Shown: piece after piece, positions 20,614-33,035 of the stretch
Layout: every line of letters begins with the position of its first letter
How positions within the stretch are numbered: position 1 is the stretch's first letter
From: Nigrospora sphaerica
Taxonomy: Eukaryota > Ascomycota > Sordariomycetes > Amphisphaeriales > Apiosporaceae
Direction of reading: 5' to 3'
Length of the DNA stretch: 64,000 nt
Assembly: GCA_018287875.1 (NCBI GenBank)
Contig: JAGVVL010000027.1
Location: 1,240,001 to 1,304,000, forward strand
Position numbers and translations under genes: made by a program
Notes under the pieces: model-generated
Seen by the model: the letters and a program-made list of their open reading frames with translations, nothing else
Told to the model about the DNA's origin: nothing
Database searches by the model: none

Positions 20614-23600
20614 CTATCTGATACACCGTCGTTTGCTTCCCAGTTCAGCCTGGTCCTCGGGTGGTTCACGCTGCCCATTAGATTGGGGTTTTGTTGGCGC
20701 AGCGCAACTGTCCGCCGATGGAACTGCCTCTTTCCTTCGCTCGTCCTCCGCCTCAAGAGGATGGTTACTGTCCTCTCGCACTAACATCTGCTGGTGTATG
20801 TACTCTGCTTCTGTTTGTTTCCCCTGCACCCGAAGCACCTCTGCCAGGTTGTTTATGCTGGTGAGTGTGTCCGGGTTCTTACGGCCTAGCAAAGTCTCCC
20901 TTATTTCCAGTGTCGCCCGATGCATCTGCTCTGCCGCCTTGTACTTCCCCTGGCTTTCAAATATAAGAGCCAGGTTGTTCATGCTGGTGAGTGTGGCCGG
21001 GTTCTCGGGACCCAACACCCTCTCCCTCAGTTCCAGTGTCGCCCGATGCATCTCTTCCGCCGCCTCGTACTTCCCCTGGCTGGACAGCACGAGGGCCAGG
21101 TTGTTCATACTGTCGAGTGTCCTAGGGTTCTTAGGGCCCAGCACCATCCTGTACCCTAAAAGCGCTTGTTTCTGTAATCCTGCTGCCTCGTTGTTCTTTC
21201 CCTGGTTGCCAAGAACCAGAGAAAGTGCATTCATGCTGTCGAGTGTGTCCGGGTTTTCAGGGCCCAGCACCGCCTCCCTCAGTCCCAGTGTCTGCCGATG
21301 CACCTTCTCTGCCTCCTCGTACTTCCCCTGGCTGTCGAGCACGAGGGCCAGGTTGTTCATGCTGCCGAGCGTGGAGGGATGCTGGAGGCCTAGCACCGTC
21401 TCGCTCAGCTTTAGTGTTTGCCGATGCGTTTTCTCCGCCTCCTCGTACTTGCCCTGTTGTCGGAGCGTTTCTGCTAGGTTGTTCATGCTAACGAGTGTAG
21501 AGGGATGCTGTCGGCCCAACACTGTCTCCCTCAGTTCCAGTGTCTGTCGATGCGTTTTCTCTGCCTTCTCGCACTTGCCCTGCTTGTTGAGCACGAGGGC
21601 CAGGTTGTTCATGCTGGCGAATGTGTCGGGATGCTGTCGGCCCAACATCATCTGCTTAAGTACCAGAGTCTGCTGATGCATCGTCTCCGCCTCCGCGTAC
21701 CTGCCCTGCCCATAGAGTGCATTCGCGATATTCATCATGCTCTTAAGTGTGTCGGGATGCTGTCGGCCTAACACCGTCTCCCTCAGTTCCAGTGTCTGCC
21801 GATGCGTCTTCTCCGCCTCCTCATACTTCCCCTGGCTGTCGAGCACGTTGGCTAGGTTGCCCATGCTGGCTAGTGTGTCGGGATGCTGTCGGCCTAACAC
21901 CGTCTCCTTCAACTCTAGGGTCTGCTGATGCATTGTCTCCGCCTCCGCGTACTTGCCCTGCCCATAAAGTGCATTCGCAATATTCATCATGCTCTTTAGT
22001 GTGTCGGGGTGCTCTCGGCCTAGCACTGCATTCTTTAGTTCCAGTGCATACCGATGCACCTTCTCTGCTTCTCTGTACTTGCCCAGCAAGTAATGTCCCT
22101 CGGCCACACTCTCCTCTAGAGGTAACAAAGTGTTCCTTTCGGTACATTCGTCCTTGAAATTTAACACCACTTGTGTATGCGGCAAGTAAGAACTCCACAA
22201 GTCTCGATTTGCGTGCGTTGGCCACGGAAACACTTGGAGAAGGTGTCGCAGTATGCGGGTCACCTGCTGGCTTTGCTTCTTCTGGATCTGGACCCAACTA
22301 CGCGTGGCGAGACGCACGAGTCGGTGGACATCGAATCGGTCCGGCGTGTCCTTATGCGTGATGAAGGCGTACGCCTGCAAGGTGCTGATTGCCTCGTCTC
22401 TCGCCATCGCATTCTCCCTGGCGGAAGCAAGGATACGGGGATGTCCTTTTCCGCAAAGTAGGCGATAGACTGAAGGTATGACGTCGCTAATGGGGCGTCG
22501 CGTTGGATTTGCTCGAAAGATATGAGCCATGTGGTGGCCACCGCGTTGTCGATCTCTTCATACCGGCCCTGGTCGGTAAAGTGGTTGCTAAGCATCTGAA
22601 CCATCATCTGGTCACTTGACGTGCAGTATTCAAGATACTTTACGACTCTCACGCTCATATGCCGTGCCATGTAGGCCGAAGCCTGTCTGATCGCTAAAGG
22701 TAGATAAACGAGGTACTTCAGCAGGTCTGTCGTGCTTTGCAGGTCGCCGATTTGGTTCGACTGGAGATCCTGGTGTAGTAGCTGAGCGGACTCGGATTCA
22801 CCGAGTCGACCCAGCCCGAAAATTCCCTGTCGACGCTCAAATCCGGCCGCGATCTGGTGGTTCCGAGTGGTCAACAGAATCGAACCTGCTCGGTTGAAGG
22901 GGAGGAGGACATTAGTTGACCGTCCGTCAGCAATAACGGATCGTCGGCGTTATCGATGATGAGAAGCCACTTCCCCGCGTCTTCTCGACTGAGAGCTGCC
23001 TTCACGAGCTTCTTCACGTCAGCCTGGTCCTCATCGATCTCTTTCACCCCTATGGCCTGGCCGATTTCGTGGTAGGCGTTTTCGAACATAGTCATGTTCA
23101 CAGCCGGGACCCAGAAGACAGAGCAATCAGAGTACGCCTCGCGGACACGGTAGGCGGCCTCGATGGCGACCTGCGTCTTCCCGATGCCGCCGAGACCCTC
23201 GATGACGGTCCGTTGGCACGTATTAGGATATGCGGTAGGGGGCAGCCTCCCGATGAGCTGTCGTAGAATAGACTCACGGCCCACAAAGTTTTCATTCTGT
23301 CCAAAAGGTACGGTGAAATGGGTGCCACATCTGTCTGTCGAAAAGCATTAGAGGTCGCGACGTTGTCTTAGCAGCTTGACTTACCTGGGATAGTTCCGGC
23401 GGTGCCTTGTGAACGCTTCTGAATCTCCCCACGTAGTCGAATGAATGCATTTTCCTCTCCTTCACCGTAGATTAACGGCAGGTAAATGTCAAAGATTCCA
23501 AGTAGCGAGTATGCTCGATCCTCTGGACGCTTCGTCGTACGGCTTCTCATCCAAGAGAATCGCTCGTGCACGCTGAACTGGCCCAGCGGTTGCCCTCGAA

Positions 23601-24150
23601 GGGCATCAATTGAAATCCCCGTGATTTCTTGCAGGAGCCCCTCCAGCGACGTCTTATCGCCTAAGCGTCGGCCTTCAACCGATAAGAAGATGACAGATTT
23701 AGGAGCGAGCAATTCCTGGAGCGTCCAGCCGCGCGAAAACCACCGACTTTTCCGGAAGGCCCCAGCCCACGGTGCGCCCAGCGGCTTTTCAACCTCGCTT
23801 CCGGCGCCTGCAGAGACATCGGCCAGATCAACATAGCACTGGGCGGCGTTCTGGTACCAGTGAAACATTGAGTTGATCGCTTCGGTTAGCTCGGCGCTGC
23901 TTGATTTGTCGATGCAGCACGTGTCGACCCAAAAGTAATGCAGGCCATCCGAGGCGGCCTTGCTCGCCGCAGAACGTAAGCTTTCGGTACCCCGCTTTGT
24001 GCTGGCCAGTGTGCTGCTGGACGTCCTGGAAGGTGACCTCCTGGTCATCGTCGGCCCACGTGTGCGAAAGAATGGCATACGGGGGAATGTTGTCGACCAA
24101 GTCCTTAGTCAGGCGGAAGCCCCGTCGCTTGCCAGCTGCAAAAGACGCAT
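20614..24150 (-). pseudogene. HET-NB-ARC-TPR NOD-like receptor with multiple frame breaks
   Basis: Reading down the minus strand from the ATG at 24150, there is first a HET domain (PPYAILSHTWADDDQEVTF, YFWVDTCCIDKSSSAELTEA, RKSRWFSRGWTLQELLAP, RPEDRAYSLLGIFDIYLPLI). A GT-AG intron follows (about 23335-23384). The NB-ARC domain then shows Walker [16 protein letters not shown], Walker [12 protein letters not shown] and [11 protein letters not shown]. Last come about eleven 42-residue TPRs (AEKTHRQTLELRETVLGRQH type). HET domains trigger incompatibility cell death; NB-ARC is an ATP-driven oligomerisation switch and TPRs sense ligand. Frame breaks lie near 24123 (GGGG), 23958-23960 (one extra base), 22897-22908 (CCCC on the coding strand) and 22431-22450. 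All are one-base-type events, so either the gene is dead or the assembly has homopolymer errors. Confidence 0.85.
20760..22160 (-). repeat. Tandem 126-bp repeats encoding TPR units of the HET-NLR
   Basis: Ten to eleven in-register 42-codon units of the form xEAEKxHRQTLELRETVLGRQHPDTLxSMxNLAxxLxxQGKY. Two unit types (KSMMNIANALYGQGKY and ASMNNLALVL) recur. The near-identity of neighbouring units is typical of receptor repeats undergoing unequal exchange and concerted evolution. Confidence 0.9.
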
Positions 24151-25459
24151 CGTAACTTAAGGCATATGTGATGGGTGAAAGACGTAGGTGTGAGGCGCAA
24201 GACGCCGTCGCCACAGAACGTTCGAGCTATTAGGGTGATTGCCAAGCAACGACCATGGCATCGCCTCACTGGCGTAGCGTTGTGCGTGCATGTTTAGCGA
24301 GCATGACAAGGGCTATCCAGCCTCCTTCCGCGCCTGGTGCGGCCCCCACCGTACCTGAGCAGCTAGGGCGATGCTGATTTTTCCACGGTAAAGTGGAGAC
24401 AAAAAGAGAGACAAAGCACAGTCGTCGGGTCTATTAGTGTACTGGACTATCGCCGGAGTTTTTATAAAGTGGGGATTGCGTCGCCCTTGATACCAGGACG
24501 CGGCCCTGGAACGCGACGGTGGGGCACGTCTTGCAGCGCCGTGTCGCGTGCTTGTCGTGGGCCCAAGACAACCTGGGCAGGTTGCACCGCCTGCCTGTAG
24601 CGCATCGCGACGCGCTATATAGATGTGTGGTGCACACGCTACGGGTGGACAACTGTCGACCCGGTGCGCCCACGTGCGCTGCGAATTGCCTGTTGTACAG
24701 TATGACCTGCTTTTCGGCTTCGAAGGCCGCATGGTGGGTGCTACCCCGTGCTGCGTCCGGCGGTCAGGTACACTGCGCCTCTACGCTGTTGGTGGTTAGA
24801 CTGAAGTCCGCGATGCAATTGCCAAAAAGTCTGCACGCTCAGTTGCGGCACGCGCAGACGGGTGGTCATCTGGTGGGTTTTGGGTGTCAACTGGATGCTG
24901 GGTTTGTAGTGGGAGAACAGAGAGGTTAGATTAATGCTACCAAATCTATTATTCTCAGACGACGGATGATTTCTCCTGAGTACAGCTGGCCACCTCGAAA
25001 ATTGCTTATTACGATCCTTATTCCATATGGCTATGGATCGGCATGTCTTACTGTACCGAGTCTCGTTCGTGGATCGCTACCGTGGTTGAAATTGTATAGC
25101 CAAGAGAGTCTCACCACGGGTACGTGAAATGGAACAGTCCCCTCAGTTGCCTCGCTACGATGCGGGCTTCTTGGCCGAGGAAATCGTGCGCGGAGCTAGG
25201 AGCTGCTGTATGTAATTGAAATGACGTCCCCAAGAGCCCTTGTCGAGGCGACAGTCCATCGCGAATGCCGTCTAACGTGGCGCTCACTTCAGGCAACTTC
25301 GCCGTCCTTAAAAATGTTCAAAAAGGCTAGTCAGATCCCGGACGGTGACAGTGAGAGTTTCCCATTCCCGTTTTACCGGTAGCGTATGTTAATTTGTACC
25401 CTTGCAGTGCGGTTTCCAGTAGTATTGATATCAGTGGTGATGTGAGCCCCGCGAATTCG
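24151..25459. other. Upstream region of the HET-NLR, no recognised gene
   Basis: Small open frames on both strands carry no recognisable domain. Pieces at 25111-25542 on the minus strand might belong to the Zn2Cys6 remnant next to it. The receptor promoter should lie just above 24150. Confidence 0.35.
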
Positions 25460-25750
25460 AAGTGCTTACGAACATGGTTTCGGGTCTCCCGGGCGTTGTA
25501 GCATAGTGACACAGCCAACTCCGTTTGCGACATGCTACGCAAGTGGGATGAGCTGCATCACACTATAGAAGATGAGTTCGAATGCGATATTGCTACAAAT
25601 ACAAATGGTTCTATCGTGCGTCGTACCTTGGTCTTCTTCAGTCGACAGTCATCGCAAGCAGCGCGCACCTGTCGCTGACTCGGGGCGTGCAAGAGCAGAG
25701 GACACGGGGGCTTAGTGATTACTAGCGTTGTGGGAGTCTGCAGCGACACT
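25460..25750 (-). pseudogene. Remnant of a Zn2Cys6 transcription factor (DNA-binding domain only)
   Basis: On the minus strand, RAACDDCRLKKTK ends at 25627. A GT-AG intron (25563-25626, GTACGA donor, CTATAG acceptor) joins in frame to CDAAHPTCVACRKRSWLCHY. Together they give exactly C-x2-C-x6-C-x6-C-x2-C-x6-C, a fungal binuclear zinc cluster. No in-frame ATG is visible upstream. After about 20 more codons the frame ends, and no middle-homology region follows. It is therefore a truncated or decayed regulator gene. Confidence 0.6.
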
Positions 25751-26597
25751 CACTGCAGGCTTTGGCGCAAGCGGTCGAGCAGAAGTTGATATAATTAGAA
25801 ACGACGGTGTAGATGCACCAAGTATGTAGCCAACCAAGCATCAAACAAAACGCGGCGGCAAAAGTTTTTACAGGTGTAGCAGTGGAAGAATACCGCGCGA
25901 ATGATCAACCCTGGCCTTTAGTTTAGGGTGGTGGGGTCCAGATTCTGCTTGTCAGCCGCATGGTCCGCATCAATGTGTGTCTTGCATCCGTGAACCCTTC
26001 TAATTCCAAGCCACCACAGTGGTTCTACGACAGCTGTTGGCTTGTTTGACATAGGGTTTTCCGCACAGCTATCACCCGTTGAAGCTATCCTTACGATTGC
26101 TTTTATTCTAGGGCGAGTCTAGTCGCATTATCGAACGGCGCGGCTTGGAGCGCAAAAGCGCAACTCTGGGCCTCCGCATGTACTGGAAGCCGGATCCGGA
26201 AAGGCAGGCTGGGTATGCAGTGCCAGTACAGGCCCTGTAGAAGAAGCTAAGGGAAGCGCCCGGCCGCGGCATTCAGCTTATCCAGCTTCCATTACCGAGC
26301 CGTGGGGCTTCCGTGCCATCATCAACGGACCGGCGCATTCAAGCTGTTGCCCCACTCCCACTGCGTAGGTGTGGCAATATGAGGCTATCACCAGTTTCGC
26401 CTATTAGGTCACGTGGAGAGCTACAGGGACCTGATGTAGGTCCTTTGGAGCATGTGGGGAGCGATCTCCCGCTACGAGTATATAGTCTGCCATGTCTGGC
26501 CCTTTCTTTTGTCCTTTCTAATGGATAACCTTGAACCTATCGCTTGCCACGCCTCCCCCAGTGCGACAGTAGGTAAGCGCCTTCATTCGGCCTTCAG
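25751..26597. other. Non-coding stretch
   Basis: No gene, repeat or RNA recognised. Short open frames near 26313-26637 look random. Confidence 0.4.
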
Positions 26598-26803
26598 TGT
26601 AACGTTCCAAGGAACGAGGGATCTGGTGATACCCTGAAGGTTCTATTGAGATGCGAAAACTACAGGTGAAGAGGAAAAGAAGAGGAACAGGCTCATCTCA
26701 GTCACCGTTTGGCAGGAATATATCCAGCCAGCCGCAATACGTACCGCCGGCCAGTGGTCCATGCGTTCCCATGCCCTTGTACCTATGTACCCATGCCGGA
26801 ACA
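26598..26803 (+). repeat. Solo-LTR family S1, copy 1 (206 bp)
   Basis: It begins TGTAACGTTCC and ends GCCGGAACA, with the same 206-bp length as the copy at 44197-44402 (opposite orientation). No clear 5-bp target duplication is visible here, so this copy may be old or recombined. A TATATAAG box follows at about 26840. Confidence 0.6.
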
Positions 26804-27114
26804 CGGATTCGAAGCCAGGTCGAGCCGAGGAGAGTGGTATATAAGAGTGGTCGACTCCTTCTTTTACAAGATGCATTTACTTTTTCGAATACATCCACAT
26901 CCACTCCTTTACTTCTTTCCCTCACTTCTTATGCTCTTCTTCTTTCTTTTTAGGAAGCCTTTCCCAACCGCCTTGGAAGGGAACTTCGTGGCATTCCTTA
27001 TTTAAGGGTGTCGCAGACCACTGCACCATATCGGCAAAAGTATACCCACACGTGCGGTACAAATCTGCTCCCATATACGATTATATATAGTGTGACGACG
27101 GGCAAGTTTATTTT
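26804..27114. other. Short spacer between S1 repeat and Ty3-type fragment
   Basis: AT-rich, pyrimidine-rich sequence with a TATA-like GTATATAAGAG near 26840; no gene. It may be decayed LTR or promoter-like sequence of a lost retroelement. Confidence 0.3.
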
Positions 27115-28866
27115 ATTATTCCGCTCTTCTCAGCGAGCAAGCAGTGGTCGTATCCAGAGAAAAGGTCTAGTCCCGTGAAGATTTGGCAGTTCGCGAAGGC
27201 TTCGGCGAACTCGTCGCACCCTCTATGTAGGAGCGCATCCCTGATCGTGACTCCATTTAGCCGCGTGGCCGAATTAATGAGTCTAACACACCCGTCTTTT
27301 TTCTGACCACAAACCAGCTGTTCCGGCTAGGACCGTGACACTCTTCTTGCCATCCCCTGACTAGCCTTTTATTCAGGACTTCAATTGCCTTCTGCACCAG
27401 TGCGCCTGGAATTGGCACGTTCTTAGCTTGCCATACGACGCGCTGAACGGTCCGGATTTCATAGGGTGGTAAGATCTCCGGGCGGATCTGGCCCATCTCC
27501 ATTGGGTCTCAGGCTAGATAAGCTTCTCTGTTCTGGAGAACCTGCTTGAGAATGCCTCTTTCTTGTGTTAGCTGTCAGTGCCAGCCCGCACGAACTCGAA
27601 ACCCACCAGCGGTGCGACTGCGGAGTCGTGCTCGGCGCTTTTCTCCACTGTTGCCACCTCTGGCTCTGCCTGCTATGGGTTGAGGTGATCAATGACTTCC
27701 GCCTTTTCAGCTGGGTTTCCTCAACGTGCTGGGTGACTTCGTACACAGAGAGGAGTCCCTGCTTTTGCAGCTCGCTCCTTGCGAATGCTTGCTGGCGCGC
27801 ATCCCCTTTGCGCTGGTGAAAGATCACCTTGAAGAGTTCCCAAACGGTTGGCTTGCCGCGTCGCACCGCGCCTGCTGATATTTCACTATCTAGCCACTCG
27901 CCATTCTCATTGCGACTGTCAAGCCGAAACCCCCTGATGTTGGGGTCGAAATGGGCGATTCCCTCTTGATCAAGCAGGTCCAACGTGCCGCAGCGCATAC
28001 TCCTGTCGTCTTGCATTCCACAAGCATAACAGCCGCCTGATGCATAGGTATTCACGAAGGGAATCTGGTCGACTGGCCGCACCCTGTGGTATGAGCCTTT
28101 GCCGCCGCGACTACCTCGGCCATAGCCTTGTGAGTGATATGTTCCCTTGATCGCGATGACTTGATGCAGGTTCTGCTGACCAGCGGCAGGCACACGTTCG
28201 TCCTTCTGGTGCTTCGCAAGTTGAACTATAAGGAGCTTCAACTCCTTAACCTGTTTGCGCAGCTTGTCCATGGGATTATCAACGGTATTGACCTGGTCCT
28301 CCTTAGGTGGTTTCTTTTTCAGTTTGTGGGGCACCTTCTGATTAAGGGGACCTTCTTCAGCTGCCTGAATGCCTGCGCTGTCGGGGTCCAGGGTGTTGGT
28401 AAACTTCTTATCGACCATCCAGTTCATCAGATACTTAATCGTGTCATCATATCCAAGATCTCTGCACTTCTTGTACAAATGATGCTGAATTTTCGGGTGA
28501 AGTCTCTTGATCAGACCTTCTCGCGTAGGCTTGACTTGGTTCCCGTTGTTTTCAGTGACTGTCTGGAGCTCCTGTGCCAACTCCCGATGCTCTAATAGGT
28601 AATTGAAGATGTCCATATGGTCGCTGAGCTTGGGGCCGGCTTCCAGAACTGACAGCCTCCGGCTGGTACGGATCTTCTGTAGCTTGTCACCCAGTAGGGA
28701 CACATCGAGCATGTTGTCTTTCATTCTGCCCAAGTCTTGCTTTGTTCGATACATGTAATGACCATGAAAAGAGTCTGCTGACCCTCACAATAGGCCGTGA
28801 GCTCTGCGATCCAATCCTCATCCGAAAGCTTGAAGCGTCGCATGTGCAACTCGTGATCGTTTGCTT
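27115..28866 (-). mobile_element. Ty3/gypsy-type retrotransposon fragment (gag to start of RT)
   Basis: On the minus strand a gag-like frame (28754-27459) contains LIKRLHPKIQHHLYKKCRDLG and a cysteine motif CYACGMQ. A frame change leads to IPGALVQKAIEVLNKRLVRGW (27257-27502) and then to an RT start: VRLINSATRLNGVTIRDALL and IFTGLDLFSGYD on 27115-27300. The element breaks off there. Its other end, at about 28866, is fused directly to copia RNase H sequence. No LTRs are recognisable; it is a truncated remnant. Confidence 0.75.
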
Positions 28867-30208
28867 ATTGTCGCATTCAATTTTGATCGTCTTTTCGTCC
28901 AGTTCCACAGTAAGTTCCTTTAGAAGACGGCTCACGTATAAGGTCTCTTTCGCTGCTTGGGCCAGTGCGAGCAACTCGGCTTCTGTCGTCGATGTGGTGA
29001 CAGTGTCTTGCTTGTTTGCTCTCCATCCGATCAGTCCTCCGAATAACCTCATGGCGAACGCCTGAGAACTCTTCCGATCCAAGGTGTTATCGGCAAATGA
29101 TGCGTCACTGGCGATTTGTAAATCGTCCAACCCTCCAAAGTGCAGGGCAAGGTGTCGTGTCGAATGGAGGTACCACAGGACTCGGTCGGCAGCTGCTTGG
29201 TGCTTTGGACTTGGATTGTTTAAAAACCTGGCTAGCCTTGAGGTAGCAAACGCCACATCTGGTCTCGTGGACACTGCGGCGAATAGAAGAGACCCGTTCT
29301 TCTTTTGGTACTGTTGGACCTCTCGCTGGGAAGCCGCAATGGCTCGTGGAACCAGCTCTTCCGGGCCCATTGGCACGATGTGCGGGGGTTTGGTGTCTGC
29401 GAGAGTCGTGATCTTCTCAATGTAGGCGGTCTGTGCCATCCAGATAGTTCTTGACGGCCTGTCACGTATGACTTCCATGCCAAGGAACCACTGGACTGGG
29501 TCTCCTCCGCTGATCTTATATCGCTTTTGGAGCTCTACTGCTAGGTGTTCGGCGTTGTGAGCATCTTTCTGCCGGTACGCGATAATGACGTCGTCCACAT
29601 AGAAGAAAACAAGTACGCCTCCTTTGATGAAGCAACATGGCTCGTGGGGAACTTGTAGGTATCCAATCGTCGAGAGGGTTTTCGTGAACTCTTCTACCAG
29701 AGCATTGGGAGATCCGTAATTCGTACAGTGCTTTGTTGAGTTGTAGGACCGTTCCGTGCTTCCGTGATCCGGGAGGCATCCGCATGAATATCTCTTGATC
29801 AACTGGTGCGTGTACGAAGGCGTTTACCACGTCATACTGGATCAGTTCTAAGTCGAAGCGAGCTGCAACTGCAATTAGCGTTCGAAAGGACTTTCCTGCC
29901 AGTGTTGTAGCGTATGTCTCTTGGTTCTGTGACTTGGCTTGCTGGTCTCCTCGGACTAAGAGGCGCGCCTTGCACTTCTGAAACCTTACGTGCTTATCGA
30001 ACTTTTACACGTATACTCAGATTGAATCAAGGATTTGGTGTCCTTGTAGTCGGGGCTCTTTGGCCTGTATCTCCGTCCAGGAGTTCATATCTTTATGGCT
30101 TTGTAAGTGGTCAATCTCTGCTTGGATGAATAACTTGCCGAGTGGGTGTTTCGCTAAGTCATAGTGACTTCTAGGCGGTGGCGGTAGCAGGGAACGGTGA
30201 ATCTTCAC
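28866..30208 (-). pseudogene. copia reverse transcriptase/RNase H region
   Basis: RT begins around 30208 (GKLFIQAEIDHLQSHKDMNSW) and continues in shifted frames: NAFVHAPVDQEIFMRMPPG, then the YVDD catalytic motif in VLVFFYVDDVIIAY. RNase H follows (FADNTLDRKSSQAF, TSTTEAELLALAQAAKE) and ends at KIECDNKQTI, where homology stops at about 28866. Multiple frame changes; inactive. Confidence 0.85.
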
Positions 30209-30820
30209 CCCTGACGTAGAAGCCTTTCGAATTTGGCTCGGCTAAGTGTCTTGCCATCCGTCCCTTTCATGGGTACAGATTTGTGGCCTGCTAGAAAAGC
30301 GGCTTGCCACGTGATTGTCTTTTTCTTTCGGCTTGAGCAGTCGCCTCTTCTGAGGATGCTTGTGAGATTGCATATGTGAGTAATGCTAATGGTGGTGTCT
30401 CTGGTGGAGATGGGAATGGTTCAAATTCCGCGGTGGTACGAGGCAATTGTTCATCCTCGTTCTCTCCCGGTACTTCCATACTCTCTTGGTTACCAGTTCC
30501 GTTTTCCATTTCCATTATTGGCATCACTTCGATCACATCTTCTGGTTTTGGCTCTTGTACGTCCTCTGGCAAGGAGCGTTGGCTCACGTACTTAGCGATC
30601 AGGCTTGTATCTGCTTGCAGGAGTTCATCTCAAAATGCATCGAAATCTCTTGTAAATCTCTCGTCCTCATTGAAAATGACGTCTCTGGTACTGATGACCT
30701 TGTTCATGGTCGGAATCCAGATTCTGTAGATGTTTGATGATCGGTACCCAACGTGGTATTCAATCCAGGCCTTTGGTGCGAGCCTTTGTTTCCTCGCAAA
30801 CCTTTATTGAGCCATGGGCG

Positions 30821-32029
30821 TCATTGCGAAGGCATTGCATCCGTATGCTCTGAGGTGCGTCTGATCCGGCTTTCTATCGGGGGCTGGAATGCCACGAGCT
30901 TTTGCCATAGCAGTGTAGAAGTTGTTGTATAGCGATGACCACTTGGAACCACAATTTGGAGTTCGATTGTGGAGGTACACTGCTGCTTTTCCGATCTCTG
31001 GCCATAGTTGTTGTGGGAGCTTAGCTCCAACGCGCATTGCACGCTGCTTGTCCTTGATGACACCCCTGAGCGCTCAGCGCATCCGTTCTGTGACTGGGTA
31101 TATGGGGCTGAGGGCTCGATCTTGATGTGCTTGTGTGAAATGAACGTGGCGACCTTGGGCTTCACTTCCGTGATCTCGTTGTCGCACTTGATGACCTTGA
31201 CTTTAATCCCATGTTGATTTTCCATTATTCTAAGGAAGGACCGTAGAACGGAAATGATTGAACTCGTAGTCTTATCACCTAGGTAGTAATCCCAGATGTA
31301 TCCAGTTCGTCGACATGTGAGTAGGGCTTGTGACACATAGCCCTGGATGCCTAGCTCGTAGTCGTGAAAATCGATCGCGATTCGTTCTCCGCTTTGTTCA
31401 TCCGACGCCCTTGGTTTTCGCTGGATTTTTCTCTTTATCTTCGAGAGTCCGCACGCATCGCATTCCACTGTCGTAGGTCCTCGTATCTTCACCCCTTGAG
31501 AAGCGTTGACGAGGTGTTCGAGTGCTGCTGGACCCGGACGGCCGAGGCGGCCGTGCCATCTTATTGCCTCCCCCGTGAGCGGTGGTCTTTGGGTCCATTT
31601 GGCATGTGCCTTTTGGTAGGACGTAAACGAAGCCGGTTGATTTGCCGCTGGTCGGTATTCCAGGACATACTGGCCACACCTATCTTGTAAGGTGCATACT
31701 ACCGACTTGTCTCGTCTTCGCAGCATCGTTTGTTCGTTTGCGTTGTCCCAATGGTATCCCTTCCCTCGTAGCTGGCGTAGTGATACCAGAGTGGTAAGCA
31801 GTCGCGGGCAGTATGCAACGTCTTCCAGGACGAGTTTCCGAAGTCCAGTGTTGACGATCATGGTTCCGAAACCTAGGATGGGCAGAGTCCGGTCTCCTGA
31901 CCACACGAAATCATCGTTACGTGCAGGTCTCGGGTCGTGTAATCTTTCAGCCGTGGTTATGATGGAAATTGTCGTGGCCCGGTCCAGGATAACCGAACGC
32001 TGGAGTGGAAAGTCCCTTTTATCCACCAT
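30821..32029 (-). pseudogene. copia protease/integrase region
   Basis: An open stretch of 402 codons. It includes the post-protease segment DVAYCPRLLTTLVSLRQL and the integrase HHCC zinc finger (WHGRLGRPGPAALEHLV ... CDACGLSK). The DDE core follows: AIDFHDYELG, VKVIKCDNEI and APYTQSQNGCAERS. The frame fails after that motif; the rest of the integrase (KLPQQLWPEIGKAAVYLHNRTP) continues in another frame at 30804-31037. Confidence 0.85.
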
Positions 32030-33035
32030 GAAACTACCTGGAATTTCGGCTACCCTTCTTCTGGATAGTCAGTCTGTCGACTGGGAGCTCTCTTTGATGG
32101 TTCGAGGGTGCTGGATTTTGTCCTCGCTCTCTTCATCCCTCGGACCTTTGCTTGCAACTCTGTGTCGTTCTCCAGGTTGTTCGTGACGCGGTCCTGGATT
32201 TCTTTTCGAGGCCTGAACTTGGGGTATGCCTTTTCTAGGAACACGTAGTAGCACATTTCAAGGGCGTGAGGAAGATTGCAGGCTAGGCACCGATCATCGC
32301 GAGAAGAATCTCGTTGACTGGATCTGCTGCCCCTTCCTCGACGTGGCTTAGCCGCACCTGGGCCAGCTGGGTTCTGATCCTCAACGGTACAGGTGTCCCC
32401 AATTTGGTTATCATCCTGGGGCTCTTCATCAGCCTCGCCAGCGTACGTGGCGAATGATCCCTTCCTAAAACCTTTCGGTATATGGTGGATTGCAATGCCT
32501 TGACGGAAATCGTTTCCCAAGCTCCGAAACTCTAGGCTCCCATCTGAAATGGCTTCTTTCTTATGTTTTTGGTATGCGGCGGCCTAAGACGGCATGAGAG
32601 TGCTGACGGCTTTCAAGAAGTCTACCGCCCATGCGGAGCTGTCCTGAGCGTCTGCAACTCCTTTGGCCTTAGCCTTCGCCATTACCATCTCCCACTTGTC
32701 TGCCCAAGCTCTTACGTCCCTGATGAACCGGGGAGGTTTGATTGCTTCCTTATATTCTTGCCGGATCGCTTGCTTCTCGTCGCTGGAGATCATGCCGCAT
32801 CTGGCCTCGAGATTGGCGTACCATCTCCAGATGCCGTCTCCTGGTTGGCAGCAGGTGGAAATGAACTCGGGGTCGACTGTCGAGAAGATCCACTTGTTGA
32901 GTTTCTCGAAGGATGTCTTCTGGGCGAGTTAGGTGGTCTCCTTCTGCTTGTACCAGTTGTAGTCCAGGTTGAAGTTCTTCTGTCCAGCGTCGGTGAGGTC
33001 GGTCATCATCCATTACCCGTCTGCCTTTTCTTGTA

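Noticed and set aside
20558..21676. Long plus-strand open frame (372 codons) over the TPR repeats
   Set aside because: It is the antisense of the 126-bp TPR repeats; periodicity alone keeps it open and it has no domain.
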